From Microbacterium terricola (GTDB lineage Bacteria > Actinomycetota > Actinomycetes > Actinomycetales > Microbacteriaceae), in contig NZ_AP027141.1 of assembly GCF_027943945.1 (NCBI RefSeq), forward strand, positions 806,001 through 870,000: 64,000 nt of DNA. Direction: 5' to 3'. Positions 25,742 through 34,217 of the stretch are shown in pieces. Under the pieces are notes generated by a model that was not told where the DNA came from, ran no database searches, and saw only the letters and a list, made by a program, of their open reading frames with translations. The position numbers were made by a program, and so were the translations under genes. Positions within the stretch are counted from its first letter, which is position 1. Every line of letters starts with the position of its first letter.

Positions 25742-25774
25742 GGCGGCGGCGCAGCGTGAGCTGCGGCCGCCGCC
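25742..25774. terminator. Bidirectional terminator between CNNM and OYE genes
   Basis: GC-rich stem (GGCGGC...GCGCAGC with GCTGCG...GCCGCC), loop GTGA, between two convergent genes. Confidence 0.55.
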
Positions 25775-25781
25775 TGCCGCG

Positions 25782-26852
25782 TCAGCGGCGGCGGCGTGCG
25801 CGCAGGTACTGCACGGGCCAGTAGTCCAGCTCGACGCCCAGCTCGACCGACGCGCGCAGCGCGAAGTGCGGGTCGCGCAGCCACTCGCGGCCCGACATGA
25901 CCGCGTCGGCTGCACCGTCCTGCAGCACCTGCTCGGCGATCGCAGCGGTGTCCAGCATCCCCACCGCGTTCACCGCGACACCGGCTTCGCGCCGGACCTG
26001 CGCGGCGAGCTCGACCTGGTAGCCGGGTGCCGGGGTGATGCTCTGGTGGGCGACGAGGCCGCCGCTGGAGATGTCGAAGAAGTCGGCGCCGTGCTCGGCG
26101 GCCCAGCGGGCGACGACGGCCGTCTCGTCGACATCCCACCCGCCCTCGGCCGCGTCGGTGCCCGAGAACCGCACGAACAGCGGGGCGGCGGGCGCCGCGG
26201 CGCGCACCGCGTCGATCACGCGCAGCAGCAGGCGGGCGCGGTTCTCCAGCGACCCGCCGTACTCGTCGGTGCGCAGGTTGGACAGCGGTGAGAGGAACTG
26301 GTGCAGCAGGTACCCGTGCGCCGCGTGCACCTCGAGCACCTCGAACCCCGCGGCGACGGCTCGGGCGGCGGCCGCGCCGAAGTCGGCGGCGACGCGGTCG
26401 ATGTCGGCGAGGTCGAGCTCCACCGGCGTCGCATAGCCCTCGTACGCGACAGGCGAGGGGGCGACCGTCTGCCAGCCGCCATCCTCTGCCGGCACCGTGC
26501 CGTGTCCGCCGGCGAACGGCGAGTAGGTCGAGGCCTTGCGCCCGGCGTGCGCGAGCTGCACACCGGCGACGGATCCGCGCGCGCGGATCGCTGCGGTGAT
26601 CGGCGCCCAGGCGTCGCGCTGCGCGTCGTTCCAGATGCCGGCGTCCTCCGGCGAGATCCGGCCATCGGGCGAGACCGCCGCGGCCTCCGCCATCACGAGC
26701 CCGGCGCCGCCGCTGGCGAACTGCACCAGGTGGGTGTGATGCCACTCCTGCGGCACGCCGTCGACCGCGCTGTACTGGCACATCGGCGAGACCCACAGTC
26801 GATTGCGCAGGGTGAGATCGCGGACCGTGTACGGGGTGAACAGCAAGGACAT
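25782..26852 (-). CDS. NADH:flavin oxidoreductase, Old Yellow Enzyme (YqjM-like)
   Basis: 356 residues, FMN-binding TIM barrel. MCQYSA near the N-terminus (Cys26 region) and the motifs GVQLAHAGRKAS, HAAHGYLLHQFLSPLSN and R-x-x-EYGGSLENRARL mark the thermophilic-like YqjM subclass of ene-reductases. It reduces activated C=C bonds with NAD(P)H. The start ATG 26852 has a GGAG ribosome binding site. A large in-frame upstream extension is not supported. Confidence 0.9.
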   Translation of the reverse strand: MSLLFTPYTVRDLTLRNRLWVSPMCQYSAVDGVPQEWHHTHLVQFASGGAGLVMAEAAAVSPDGRISPEDAGIWNDAQRDAWAPITAAIRARGSVAGVQLAHAGRKASTYSPFAGGHGTVPAEDGGWQTVAPSPVAYEGYATPVELDLADIDRVAADFGAAAARAVAAGFEVLEVHAAHGYLLHQFLSPLSNLRTDEYGGSLENRARLLLRVIDAVRAAAPAAPLFVRFSGTDAAEGGWDVDETAVVARWAAEHGADFFDISSGGLVAHQSITPAPGYQVELAAQVRREAGVAVNAVGMLDTAAIAEQVLQDGAADAVMSGREWLRDPHFALRASVELGVELDYWPVQYLRARRRR

Positions 26853-26882
26853 GGGAGCTCCGGGGGATGAGGGGGCGAGGCG

Positions 26883-26888
26883 TATCGT
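26883..26888 (+). promoter_or_regulatory. -10 box TATCGT, leaderless nnrD start
   Basis: TATCGT-GGCGCC-ATG at 26895, spacing exactly 6 nt. Confidence 0.55.
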
Positions 26889-26894
26889 GGCGCC

Positions 26895-27737
26895 ATGGAT
26901 GCGCGCGACTGGGATCGGGACGAGACGGCGCAGCATCTGCGAGTGCCAACCGGGTCCGACGACAAGTATTCCCGAGGCGTCGTCGGGCTCCGCACCGGAT
27001 CGACCGCGTACCCGGGCGCTGCGGTGCTCGGCGTGGAGGCCGCGTGGCGGACCGGCGTCGGCATGGTGCGCTACCTCGGGCCCGATCGTCCCACGGCGTT
27101 GGTGCTGCAGCGTCGGCCCGAGACGGTCACGGCCGACGGTCGGGTGCAGGCGTGGGTCATCGGGTCGGGCATCGACCAGGAGAAGCGGACGGATGCGGAC
27201 ACCGCCGCACTGCGGGAGGTGCTGGACGGCGATGTCCCGGTCGTCGCCGACGCGGGCGCGCTCGACCTCGTCCGCACGGCCACGGCTCCGCTGCTGGTCA
27301 CCCCGCACGCCGGTGAGCACGACCGGCTGCGCGAGCTCCTCGGACTCGACCGTGCTGACCGGTCAGGCGTCGACGCACGCGCCGCATCCGCCGCGGAGAC
27401 CGCCGCGGCACTCGGTGCGACGGTGCTCCTGAAGGGCTCCACCACGATCGTCGCGGACGCCGCGGGCAGGACGATCCGCGTCACGGCCGCCACACCCTGG
27501 CTCGCCACCGCCGGCACCGGAGATGTGCTGGCCGGCACGATCGGGGCCCTCGTCGCCGCGGCCGGGCCGAGCACCGCCGGCGACCTCGCCGCGCTCGCCG
27601 CCTCCGGCGCGTGGCTGCACGGCCGCGCCGCCGCGCGGGCCGCGTCCGCCCTGGGCCGGCAGGGCGGGCCGATCACGGCCCTCGACGTCGCAGCGGCGCT
27701 GCCCGCGGTCGTCGCGGAGACGCTCGCCGCTCGCTGA
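26895..27737 (+). CDS. nnrD: ADP-dependent NAD(P)H-hydrate dehydratase
   Basis: 280 residues, YjeF C-terminal (ribokinase-like) domain alone. Diagnostic segments are DDKYSRGVVGLRTGSTAYPGAA, TPHAGEHDRL, VLLKGSTTIVAD and the GTGDVLAGTIGALVA nucleotide loop. It repairs damaged NAD(P)H hydrates. The epimerase domain usually fused in bacterial Nnr is absent, so that partner must be encoded elsewhere. Confidence 0.9.
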   Translation: MDARDWDRDETAQHLRVPTGSDDKYSRGVVGLRTGSTAYPGAAVLGVEAAWRTGVGMVRYLGPDRPTALVLQRRPETVTADGRVQAWVIGSGIDQEKRTDADTAALREVLDGDVPVVADAGALDLVRTATAPLLVTPHAGEHDRLRELLGLDRADRSGVDARAASAAETAAALGATVLLKGSTTIVADAAGRTIRVTAATPWLATAGTGDVLAGTIGALVAAAGPSTAGDLAALAASGAWLHGRAAARAASALGRQGGPITALDVAAALPAVVAETLAAR

Positions 27738-27754
27738 CCTGGCAGGATAGGCAG

Positions 27755-28975
27755 GTGTCGAGGCGAGCGGTGCTGTGGGTCGCGTTCGCGATCGTGCACC
27801 TCGGTGTGGCCGTCCTGGGCTTCGTCGCCCCGTTCCTGCCGATGGGCGACGTCACCAACGTCTACGACCCCTGGTCGCGCGCGGCGGTCGCCGGCACCGG
27901 CCTCGTCGGCGTCACGGAGCAGTGGGTGTACCCGCAGCTCGCGCTGATCCCGATGGTGCTCGCCCGCGGCTTCGCGTGGATCGCCGGCTACGAGGCGGGC
28001 TGGGCCATCCTCGTCACGCTCTGCAACGCTCTGACGTTCTCCCTGCTCGTGTCGCGCCCGCGCTCCCGTGGGCGCATCACAGCGGCGTGGTTCTGGCTGG
28101 CGTTCATCGCCCTGCTGGGCCCCGTGGCGATGTACCGCATCGACGCGATCACCGTGCCGCTTGCGCTCGCCGGCTGCCTGTGGCTGGTCGGCCGGCCGAT
28201 GCTCGGCTCGATCCTGCTCGCCGTCGCCACCTGGATCAAGGTGTGGCCCGCCGCACTTCTCGCCGCCGCCGTCGTGGCGGTGCGTCGACGCCTAACCGTC
28301 GTGGGCGGTGCGCTCCTGGTGACTGCCGTCACCGTGGGCGCGGTCGTCGTGGCCGGGGGCGGCCCGCACGTCCTCGGCTTCATCTCCGGCCAGACCGGCC
28401 GCGGGCTCCAGCTCGAGGCGCCGGTGAGCATGTTCTACCTCTGGCGCGCCGTCGCGGGCGTCGAGGGCTCCTTCGTCTACTACTCCGACGACATGCTCAC
28501 CTACCAGGTGGCCGGGCCCCAGGTCGACCTGGTCATCGCCGCCATGACGCCGCTGCTGGTGCTCGCGGTGGCCGTCGTCGCCGGGCTCGGTGCGTGGCGC
28601 GCCTGGCGGGGCGCGAGCTTCGCGCGCCTCTTCCCGACGCTGGCGCTGGCGTTCGTGCTGACCCTGATCGTGTTCAACAAGGTCGGATCCCCGCAGTTCA
28701 TGACCTGGCTGATCGCGCCCATCGCGGTCGGACTCGTCATCGACCGGCGGCGCTGGACCCGCCCCGCCGTGCTGGGCCTGCTCGCTGCCGGGCTGACGCA
28801 GCTCATCTACCCGTTCACGTACCTGGGGCTGCTCATGGTCGAGCCGCTCCCCGTGCTGCTGCTGACCGCGCGCAACGGGCTCGTCGTGGTGTTCCTCGTG
28901 TGGACGCTCGTCGACCTCGCCCGCGTGCCCGCACGGCGCAGCATCCCCGTGTCCGCCCCTGCCCCGTCCGCCTGA
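27755..28975 (+). CDS. Polytopic membrane protein, GT87/DUF2029-like mannosyltransferase family
   Basis: 406 residues with about ten hydrophobic segments. NVYDPWSRA after the first helix, TWIKVWPAALLAA in the middle, and NKVGSPQFMTWLIAPIAVGL late are typical of actinobacterial GT-C/GT87-like polyprenyl-phosphate mannosyltransferase relatives. Substrate is unknown. GTG 27755 is the likely start; CAGGAT lies 6 nt before it. It follows nnrD by 17 nt. Confidence 0.7.
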   Translation: MSRRAVLWVAFAIVHLGVAVLGFVAPFLPMGDVTNVYDPWSRAAVAGTGLVGVTEQWVYPQLALIPMVLARGFAWIAGYEAGWAILVTLCNALTFSLLVSRPRSRGRITAAWFWLAFIALLGPVAMYRIDAITVPLALAGCLWLVGRPMLGSILLAVATWIKVWPAALLAAAVVAVRRRLTVVGGALLVTAVTVGAVVVAGGGPHVLGFISGQTGRGLQLEAPVSMFYLWRAVAGVEGSFVYYSDDMLTYQVAGPQVDLVIAAMTPLLVLAVAVVAGLGAWRAWRGASFARLFPTLALAFVLTLIVFNKVGSPQFMTWLIAPIAVGLVIDRRRWTRPAVLGLLAAGLTQLIYPFTYLGLLMVEPLPVLLLTARNGLVVVFLVWTLVDLARVPARRSIPVSAPAPSA

Positions 28976-28989
28976 ACCGGAGGTCTCCC

Positions 28990-29307
28990 ATGCTCGTCGC
29001 CTTCTCCGTCGCCCCCAGCGGCACCGGCCGCGCCGACGGGTCGGTGCACGACGCCGTCGCCGCAGCGGTGCAGGTCGTCCGCGCCTCCGGCCTGCCGCAC
29101 CGGACCACCTCGATGTTCACCGAGATCGAGGGGGAGTGGGATGCCGTCTTCGACGTCGTCAAGCGCGCCACCGAGGCCGTGCTGCCGTTCGGCTCGCGGG
29201 TGTCGCTGGTGCTGAAGGCCGACATCCGGCCCGGCTTCACCGGCGAGATCGACGCCAAGGTCGACCGGCTGGAGCAGGCGCTCGCCGACCAGGCCGACGA
29301 GGCGTGA
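28990..29307 (+). CDS. Thiamine-binding (MTH1187/YkoF-like) protein
   Basis: 105 residues. MLVAFSVAPSG, TSMFTEIEGEWDAVFDVVKRA and GSRVSLVLKADIRPG match the PF01910 family of small ferredoxin-like proteins that bind thiamine or related compounds. It lies 14 nt after the GT87-like gene; GGAGG lies about 6 nt upstream as an SD. Physiological role unknown. Confidence 0.85.
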   Translation: MLVAFSVAPSGTGRADGSVHDAVAAAVQVVRASGLPHRTTSMFTEIEGEWDAVFDVVKRATEAVLPFGSRVSLVLKADIRPGFTGEIDAKVDRLEQALADQADEA

Positions 29308-29350
29308 CCCGGTCGTTCGAATCGATTCGACAGGATGCTGCGCCGCGCGC

Positions 29351-29356
29351 TAATCT
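29351..29356 (+). promoter_or_regulatory. -10 box TAATCT, leaderless MFS start
   Basis: TAATCT-GACGCG-ATG at 29363, spacing exactly 6 nt. Confidence 0.6.
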
Positions 29357-29362
29357 GACGCG

Positions 29363-30586
29363 ATGACCTCCTCGAATCTCTCGAGGGGGGCGGCGATGTG
29401 GGCGCTCCTCTCCCTCGCCATCGGCAGCTTCGGCATCGGCATGACCGAGTTCGTGGTGATGGGCCTGCTGCCGGACATCGCGCAGGACCTGCTGCCGGAT
29501 CTGTGGGCGCAGAACCCCGAGCACGCCATCGCGCAGGCCGGCTGGCTGATCAGCCTCTATGCGCTCGGCGTCGTGATCGGCGCGCCGACGATCGCCGGAT
29601 CCGTCGCCCGCTTCCCGCGGCACCGCGTGATGATCGGTCTCGCCGTCGCGCTCACCGCCTTCAACGCGCTCACCCTGATCATGCCGACCTTCGGGCTGGT
29701 CGCGGCCTCCCGTCTGCTGGCCGGGCTGCCCCACGGGGCGTACTTCGGGATCGGCGCCCTCGTGGCCGCCGACGTGCTCGGCCCCGGCAAGCGCGCCAAG
29801 GGCGTGGCGTTCGTGCTCACCGGCCTCACCATCGCCAACGTCGTGGGCGTGCCGCTCGGCACGTTCCTCGGCCAGCAGGCCGGCTGGCGGGCCGCCTTCG
29901 CCGTCGTCACCGCGATCTTCGCGCTCGCGACCGTCGCCATTGCGTTCTTCGTGCCCGCCCATCCCGGCGAGCCAGGACGCACGCTCCGGGCGGAGCTGTC
30001 GGTGTTCCGGGTCGGCCAGGTGTGGGCGGCGCTCGGCATGGGGGCGATCGGGTTCGGCGGGTTCTTCGCCGTGTACAGCTACATCGCCCCTCTCGTCACA
30101 GAGATCGCCGGGTCGCCCGAATGGGCGGTGCCGATCGTGCTCGTGGTGATGGGGCTCGGCATGACCGTCGGCAACCTCGTCGGCGGGCATCTCGCCGACG
30201 TCGACCTGAAGCGCACGCTGCTGATCGGGCTCACCGCGCTCGCCGCCGTGCTCGCGCTGCTCGCGGTGACGGCGCCGTGGGTGATCGCGCTGGCCTTCTT
30301 CGTGTTCGCGACCGGATTCGTCTCGGCGGCGCTGAGTCCGGCCATCCAGACGCGGCTGATGGATGTGGCCGGCGACAACCAGTCGATCGCGGCGGCCCTC
30401 AACCACTCCGCCCTGAACATCGGCAACAGCGTCGGCGCGTTCCTCGGCGGCACGGTGATCGCCGTGGGCTGGGGCTTCGTCGCGCCCGCGTGGGTCGGTG
30501 TCGCGCTCGCGCTCGGCGGCCTCGCGATCGCCGTGGGCAGCTTCGCGTTCGAGCGGCGAGCGGCCGCGGTGCCGGTACCGGCCTGA
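29363..30586 (+). CDS. MFS transporter, AraJ/DHA1-like
   Basis: 407 residues with twelve predicted membrane helices. Opening LLSLAIGSFGIGMTEFVVMGLLPDIA and SRLLAGLPHGAYFGIGALVAAD are typical of the AraJ/YdhP (DHA1) drug/sugar efflux group. The specific substrate is not readable. Leaderless start from a TAATCT box; no operon partner. Confidence 0.88.
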   Translation: MTSSNLSRGAAMWALLSLAIGSFGIGMTEFVVMGLLPDIAQDLLPDLWAQNPEHAIAQAGWLISLYALGVVIGAPTIAGSVARFPRHRVMIGLAVALTAFNALTLIMPTFGLVAASRLLAGLPHGAYFGIGALVAADVLGPGKRAKGVAFVLTGLTIANVVGVPLGTFLGQQAGWRAAFAVVTAIFALATVAIAFFVPAHPGEPGRTLRAELSVFRVGQVWAALGMGAIGFGGFFAVYSYIAPLVTEIAGSPEWAVPIVLVVMGLGMTVGNLVGGHLADVDLKRTLLIGLTALAAVLALLAVTAPWVIALAFFVFATGFVSAALSPAIQTRLMDVAGDNQSIAAALNHSALNIGNSVGAFLGGTVIAVGWGFVAPAWVGVALALGGLAIAVGSFAFERRAAAVPVPA

Positions 30587-30613
30587 CGATCTGCGGAGTC
30601 TCGTGGGCCGCGT

Positions 30614-31819
30614 TCAGGACGCGAGCAGGCGCCGCAGGTGGGCGCCGACGGCCGCGGTCTCGATGAGGAACCCGTCGTGGCCGAAGTCGCTCGAGAGCAC
30701 GACGGCCTCGTCGCCGTCGAGGGTCGTGTCGATCCCGCGTGCGATCCGGTGCTGGCCGTCGATCGGGAAGAGCCTGTCGCTGTCGATGCCGAGCACGAGG
30801 GTCGTCGCGGTGACCCGGCGCAGCGCGTCCTCGACGCCGCCGCGGTCGCGTCCGACGTCGTGGGAGTTCATGGCCTCGACGAGGGCGATGTAGCTGTTCG
30901 CGTCGAACCGGCGGGTGAACTTATTGCCGTGGAAGTCGAGGTAGGAGGCCACCGCGAACCGGCCGCCGTGCCCGAGCGGGCTCACTCCGGACTGCCAGGT
31001 GCGCTGGAAGCGCTGGTTCAGCTCGGTCGGTGAGCGGTAGTTCAGCAGCGCCATCCGTCGCGCCAGCGCGAGCCCTCGGTGCGGTCCGTCGCCGTCGCCC
31101 GAGTCGTAGTACTCGCCGCCCTGGAACCGCGGATCGATCTGGATCGCCTCCAGCTGCACCGAGTTCAGCGCGATCTGGTCGGCGGTGTTGACAGGGGGCG
31201 CGGACAGGACGCCGACGCGACGCATCCGATCGGGCATGCCGACGGCCCACTCCAGGGCGTGCATGCCGCCCATCGACCCGCCGATCACCGCGGCCCAGAC
31301 ATCGATGCCGAGGGCGTCGGCCAGCTGCGCCTGCGCGGCCACCTGGTCGCGGATCGTCAGGTACGGGAAGCGGGAGGCCCACTCGTAGCCGTCCGGGGCG
31401 ATGCTCGCGGGGCCGGTGGAGCCCTGGCAGCCGCCGAGCATGTTCGGCGCGACCACGAACCAGCGGTCGGTGTCGATCGGCGCGCCCGGCCCGACGATCT
31501 CGTCCCACCAGCCGGCGGTGGGGTGGCCAGGCTGCGCGGAGCCGCGCACGTGGCTGTCGCCGGTGAGGGCGTGCAGCACGAGCACGGCGTTGTCGCGCGC
31601 GGCGTTCAGCTCGCCCCAGCTCTCGAAGGCGAGGCGGTAGCCGGGCAGCTCGCGGCCGCCCTCCGTGCGGAAGGCGCCGAACGCCGCGAACTGCCGCTCG
31701 CCGCGCGGGTCGCCGTCACGCCAGGCGCCGGTGACCGGCGGGCGCCCGAGCAGCAGACGGGCGTCGGCCTCGGTCACGGGCGCGCTCGGCACCGTGTCCT
31801 CGGAGGTCTGCCAGTCCAT
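30614..31819 (-). CDS. metX: Homoserine O-acetyltransferase
   Basis: 401 residues of alpha/beta-hydrolase fold. LVLHALTGDSHV, the nucleophile elbow VIGGSMGGMHALEW, NMLGGCQGSTGP, and the late SDFGHDGFLIE (catalytic His) identify MetX. It acetylates homoserine for direct sulfhydrylation by MetY, encoded about 2.4 kb away. CAGAAT lies 6 nt before ATG 31819 on the minus strand, hence probably leaderless. The upstream gap holds unusual palindromes and tandem repeats. Confidence 0.94.
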   Translation of the reverse strand: MDWQTSEDTVPSAPVTEADARLLLGRPPVTGAWRDGDPRGERQFAAFGAFRTEGGRELPGYRLAFESWGELNAARDNAVLVLHALTGDSHVRGSAQPGHPTAGWWDEIVGPGAPIDTDRWFVVAPNMLGGCQGSTGPASIAPDGYEWASRFPYLTIRDQVAAQAQLADALGIDVWAAVIGGSMGGMHALEWAVGMPDRMRRVGVLSAPPVNTADQIALNSVQLEAIQIDPRFQGGEYYDSGDGDGPHRGLALARRMALLNYRSPTELNQRFQRTWQSGVSPLGHGGRFAVASYLDFHGNKFTRRFDANSYIALVEAMNSHDVGRDRGGVEDALRRVTATTLVLGIDSDRLFPIDGQHRIARGIDTTLDGDEAVVLSSDFGHDGFLIETAAVGAHLRRLLAS

Positions 31820-31942
31820 CCCCTCATTCTGTCCGGTCGCGCACCGCGCACGATCACTGTTACGCGGTCGGATGCGGGGGCGCCGGCAGCGGCGCGGGCG
31901 CCCTCGCGTCACGCCTGGTTGCTCGCCGTCCGGCGCACGCGC

Positions 31943-32018
31943 CCAGAACAGGTGTTCTGGCGAGGACAGGTGCGTTGCAGCATCCGACGTCCTCCCTCCG
32001 CCGGAACACCTGTTCTGG
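31943..32018. repeat. Two palindromes with GAAC-N4-GTTC core, inverted to each other
   Basis: 31943-31960 reads CCAGAACAGGTGTTCTGG and 32001-32018 reads CCGGAACACCTGTTCTGG. The second, reversed, matches the first in all but one position, and similarity extends several bases to each side. The core resembles a LexA box, but the flanking C and G of that consensus are missing. Confidence 0.6.
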
Positions 32019-32032
32019 CGCGCGGCGCGCGA

Positions 32033-32089
32033 CGACCAGGGGCTGCGGCCACGACCAGAGGCTGCGGCCATGACCACAGGTTGCGGCCA
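32033..32089 (+). repeat. Three 19-bp tandem repeats
   Basis: Units at 32033-32051, 32052-32070 and 32071-32089; the first two differ by one base, the third by four. Each unit has CGACCAG/TGACCAC and CTGCGGCCA/TTGCGGCCA. They lie about 60 nt upstream of ATG 32151. Confidence 0.7.
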
Positions 32090-32138
32090 TGGACGGTGAC
32101 GCGATCGGATGCGGGTGCGCGGTGTCCCCGGGCGGTCG

Positions 32139-32144
32139 TAGCCT
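32139..32144 (+). promoter_or_regulatory. -10 box TAGCCT, leaderless start
   Basis: TAGCCT-CGGGAC-ATG at 32151, spacing exactly 6 nt. The tandem repeats end 50 nt before the box. Confidence 0.6.
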
Positions 32145-32150
32145 CGGGAC

Positions 32151-33095
32151 ATGGACGCCGTCATCGACTATCTGCTGCAGGGCGACCCCGCGATCCGCTG
32201 GCAGGTGCTGCGCGACCTGACCGACGCCGCGCCCGACGAGGTCGCGGCCGAGCGTGCTCGCGTGGCCACCGAGGGCTGGGGCGCACGGCTCCTCGCCGCG
32301 CAGGGCGACGACGGGCTCTGGGACGGTGGCACGTACCGTCCGGGCTGGGTCGACGAGAGCCTGCCGTTCTTCGACGCCTGGACCGCGACGCACTTCTCCC
32401 TGCAGTCGCTGTGGGAGTTCGGGCTCGACCCCGCCGGCGCGCAGGCGCAGCGGGCGGTCGCCCTCGTGCGCGAGAACGTCCGGTGGGAGCATGACGGCGA
32501 GCCGTACTTCGCGGGCGAGGTCGAGCCGTGCATCAACGGCATCGCGCTGGGGATCGGCGCGTACTTCGGCGAGCAGGTCGACCCGATCGTCGAGACCATC
32601 GTGGCGGGCAGTCTTGCCGACGGGGGCTGGAACTGCTGGGCCGACGGCGGGGCGGCGGTCTCGTCGTTCCACTCCACGATCTGCGTGCTCGAAGGGCTGC
32701 GCGAGTGGGAGGCGGCGACCGGCGGGACGGACGCATCGCGCGCGGCCCGGGCCGCCGGCGAGGAGTACCTCCTCGAGCGCGGGCTCTACCGGCGCAGGTC
32801 GACGGGCGAGCCCGCCGATCCCCGGATGCTGATGCTGTCGTACCCGGTGCGCTGGTTCCACGACATCCTGCGCGGGCTGGAGCACTTCCGTGCCGCCGAC
32901 CGTCGAGACGAGCGACTGGCCGACGCCGTGGAGATCCTCCGGGGCAAGGCCGACGCGCACGGGATGTTCCGGTACGAGAACCACCACGAGGGTCCCCGCC
33001 CGTTCGAGATGGAGCAGGAGGGCGAGGGCTTTCCGAGCAGGTGGGTCACACTGCGCGCGCTGAGGGTGCTGCGATGGTGGGACGCCGCGGCCTGA
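32151..33095 (+). CDS. Terpenoid cyclase/prenyltransferase-fold protein
   Basis: 314 residues, mostly helical. Repeated GDDGLWDGG, LADGGWNCW and LEGLREWEA segments resemble the QW-type motifs of squalene-cyclase/prenyltransferase (alpha-alpha barrel) domains. No DxDD catalytic motif was found, so cyclase chemistry is unlikely. No signal peptide. Families of this kind are often labelled squalene cyclase without evidence; the true role is unknown. Confidence 0.7.
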   Translation: MDAVIDYLLQGDPAIRWQVLRDLTDAAPDEVAAERARVATEGWGARLLAAQGDDGLWDGGTYRPGWVDESLPFFDAWTATHFSLQSLWEFGLDPAGAQAQRAVALVRENVRWEHDGEPYFAGEVEPCINGIALGIGAYFGEQVDPIVETIVAGSLADGGWNCWADGGAAVSSFHSTICVLEGLREWEAATGGTDASRAARAAGEEYLLERGLYRRRSTGEPADPRMLMLSYPVRWFHDILRGLEHFRAADRRDERLADAVEILRGKADAHGMFRYENHHEGPRPFEMEQEGEGFPSRWVTLRALRVLRWWDAAA

Positions 33096-33108
33096 GCGCT
33101 CCGGCCGG

Positions 33109-34107
33109 TCAGCGCCGGAACGGTGTCGTCTCGTACGACGCCCCGTGCTGCCCGGCGAGGGCGACGGCCACCCCGTCGACGGTCTGCACGAACCGCTGCG
33201 CGGTGTCGAGTTCGGCCGGGACCTGCGCGTCGATCTCCGGGAGGGTTCCCACGGTCTCGTTCGAGAGCCACACGACCCTGCGGCCGACCGCGCGGCCGAG
33301 CCCCGCGACGAGGTCCGCGAACCGCCGCCGCTGCGCGTCGTCGAGGTAGAGCAGCACCGCGCTGTGGAAGACGACCAGGGTGGCATCGGGTGGCGCGGCG
33401 GCGGCCACATCGGGGAGCAGGTCGAGCAGATCGCCGCGCACGATCTCCGGCGGATCGCTCGCGGCGACCGCGGCGGCGGCGCGCAGCCGCGCGACCCTCC
33501 CGTCGTGGTCGGGGCCCGGCCAGATCAGCGTCGCGAGCCAGTCGACGGCCTCGGCGTCGGCGGCGTCGATGGGGGCGAGGTCGATGCCACGGCGCCACAC
33601 GACCTCCGGCATCCTCGCCGGTGCGGCCGCATCGTCGTCGAGTGTGCAGGGGAGGGTGACGGCGGTGCGATCGCCGAGCGTGCGCATCCCGGTCGGCGTC
33701 GTGTACGCGTAGCCATAGCGATCGGGCAGCAGGCAGAGCCCGGCGGCGGTGCCCGCCTCCAGCAGCGCCACCGGACCGTCGATGCGGGCGAGCTGCGGGA
33801 GCAGCGTGGCGCAGCGGGCCGGCTCGTTGGTCTGTGTCGTGCGGGTCAGGGCGGTCGCAGCTACGGCATCCCACTCCGCGAGCAGCCACTCCCGCCACTG
33901 CGCGTACGGCGCGAGCGGGCAGCCGGCCCAGCGGGCCGAGGCGAAGATGCGGTTGGGCTGCCTGGTGGCCTCGGGCAGGGCCTCGATGAGGCGGAGGACG
34001 GCAGCATCCTGCGCGATCCCGGTCGCCCACTGCTCGTACAGGGGTGAGGTGCCGTGCGCCCACCGGCGCCCGAACTCGTCGTAGGTCGCGGAGACGCTTC
34101 TGGCCAC
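33109..34107 (-). CDS. DUF2332 family protein
   Basis: 332 residues. SPLYEQWATGIAQDAAVLRLIEALP, RQPNRIFASARWAG, LLEAGTAAGLCLLPDRYGY and TLVVFHSAVLLYL match the DUF2332 family, whose middle part looks like a Rossmann/methyltransferase fold. No function has been established. Start GTG 34107 has TACGCT and exactly 6 nt upstream on the minus strand. It is convergent with the cyclase-fold gene. Confidence 0.85.
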   Translation of the reverse strand: MARSVSATYDEFGRRWAHGTSPLYEQWATGIAQDAAVLRLIEALPEATRQPNRIFASARWAGCPLAPYAQWREWLLAEWDAVAATALTRTTQTNEPARCATLLPQLARIDGPVALLEAGTAAGLCLLPDRYGYAYTTPTGMRTLGDRTAVTLPCTLDDDAAAPARMPEVVWRRGIDLAPIDAADAEAVDWLATLIWPGPDHDGRVARLRAAAAVAASDPPEIVRGDLLDLLPDVAAAAPPDATLVVFHSAVLLYLDDAQRRRFADLVAGLGRAVGRRVVWLSNETVGTLPEIDAQVPAELDTAQRFVQTVDGVAVALAGQHGASYETTPFRR

Positions 34108-34113
34108 GGGCTC

Positions 34114-34119
34114 AGCGTA
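34114..34119 (-). promoter_or_regulatory. -10 box TACGCT for the DUF2332 gene (minus strand)
   Basis: Minus strand TACGCT-GAGCCC-GTG at 34107, spacing exactly 6 nt. Confidence 0.55.
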
Positions 34120-34160
34120 CGTCCGCCGCCGGGGATCGGCCGGGAAGGGCCGGGAACGGC

Positions 34161-34200
34161 GGATGCCCCGGCCGCCGCTTGTGGCGGTGCCGGGGCATCC
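34161..34200 (-). terminator. Strong hairpin after metY
   Basis: GGATGCCCCGGC on one side pairs with GCCGGGGCATCC on the other, extended by GCC/GGC inside; loop about 6 nt. No T-run follows, as is common for actinobacterial terminators. Confidence 0.6.
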
Positions 34201-34217
34201 GGGATCCCTTGCAGGGG

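Larger units (their letters stand above)
31820..32150. other. 331-nt gap between metX and the divergent cyclase-like gene
   Basis: Contains a pair of GAAC-N4-GTTC palindromes in inverted orientation, three 19-bp tandem repeats and the TAGCCT box of the gene at 32151. No further gene is supported. Confidence 0.6.

Noticed and set aside
31820..31830. A GAGGGG stretch before metX as ribosome binding site
   Set aside because: It touches the ATG with no spacing. CAGAAT at 6 nt fits a leaderless start better.
31943..32018. LexA/SOS boxes upstream of metX
   Set aside because: The GAAC-N4-GTTC core fits, but the C and G that flank it in the actinobacterial consensus are A and T or G, and neither neighbouring gene is a repair gene.
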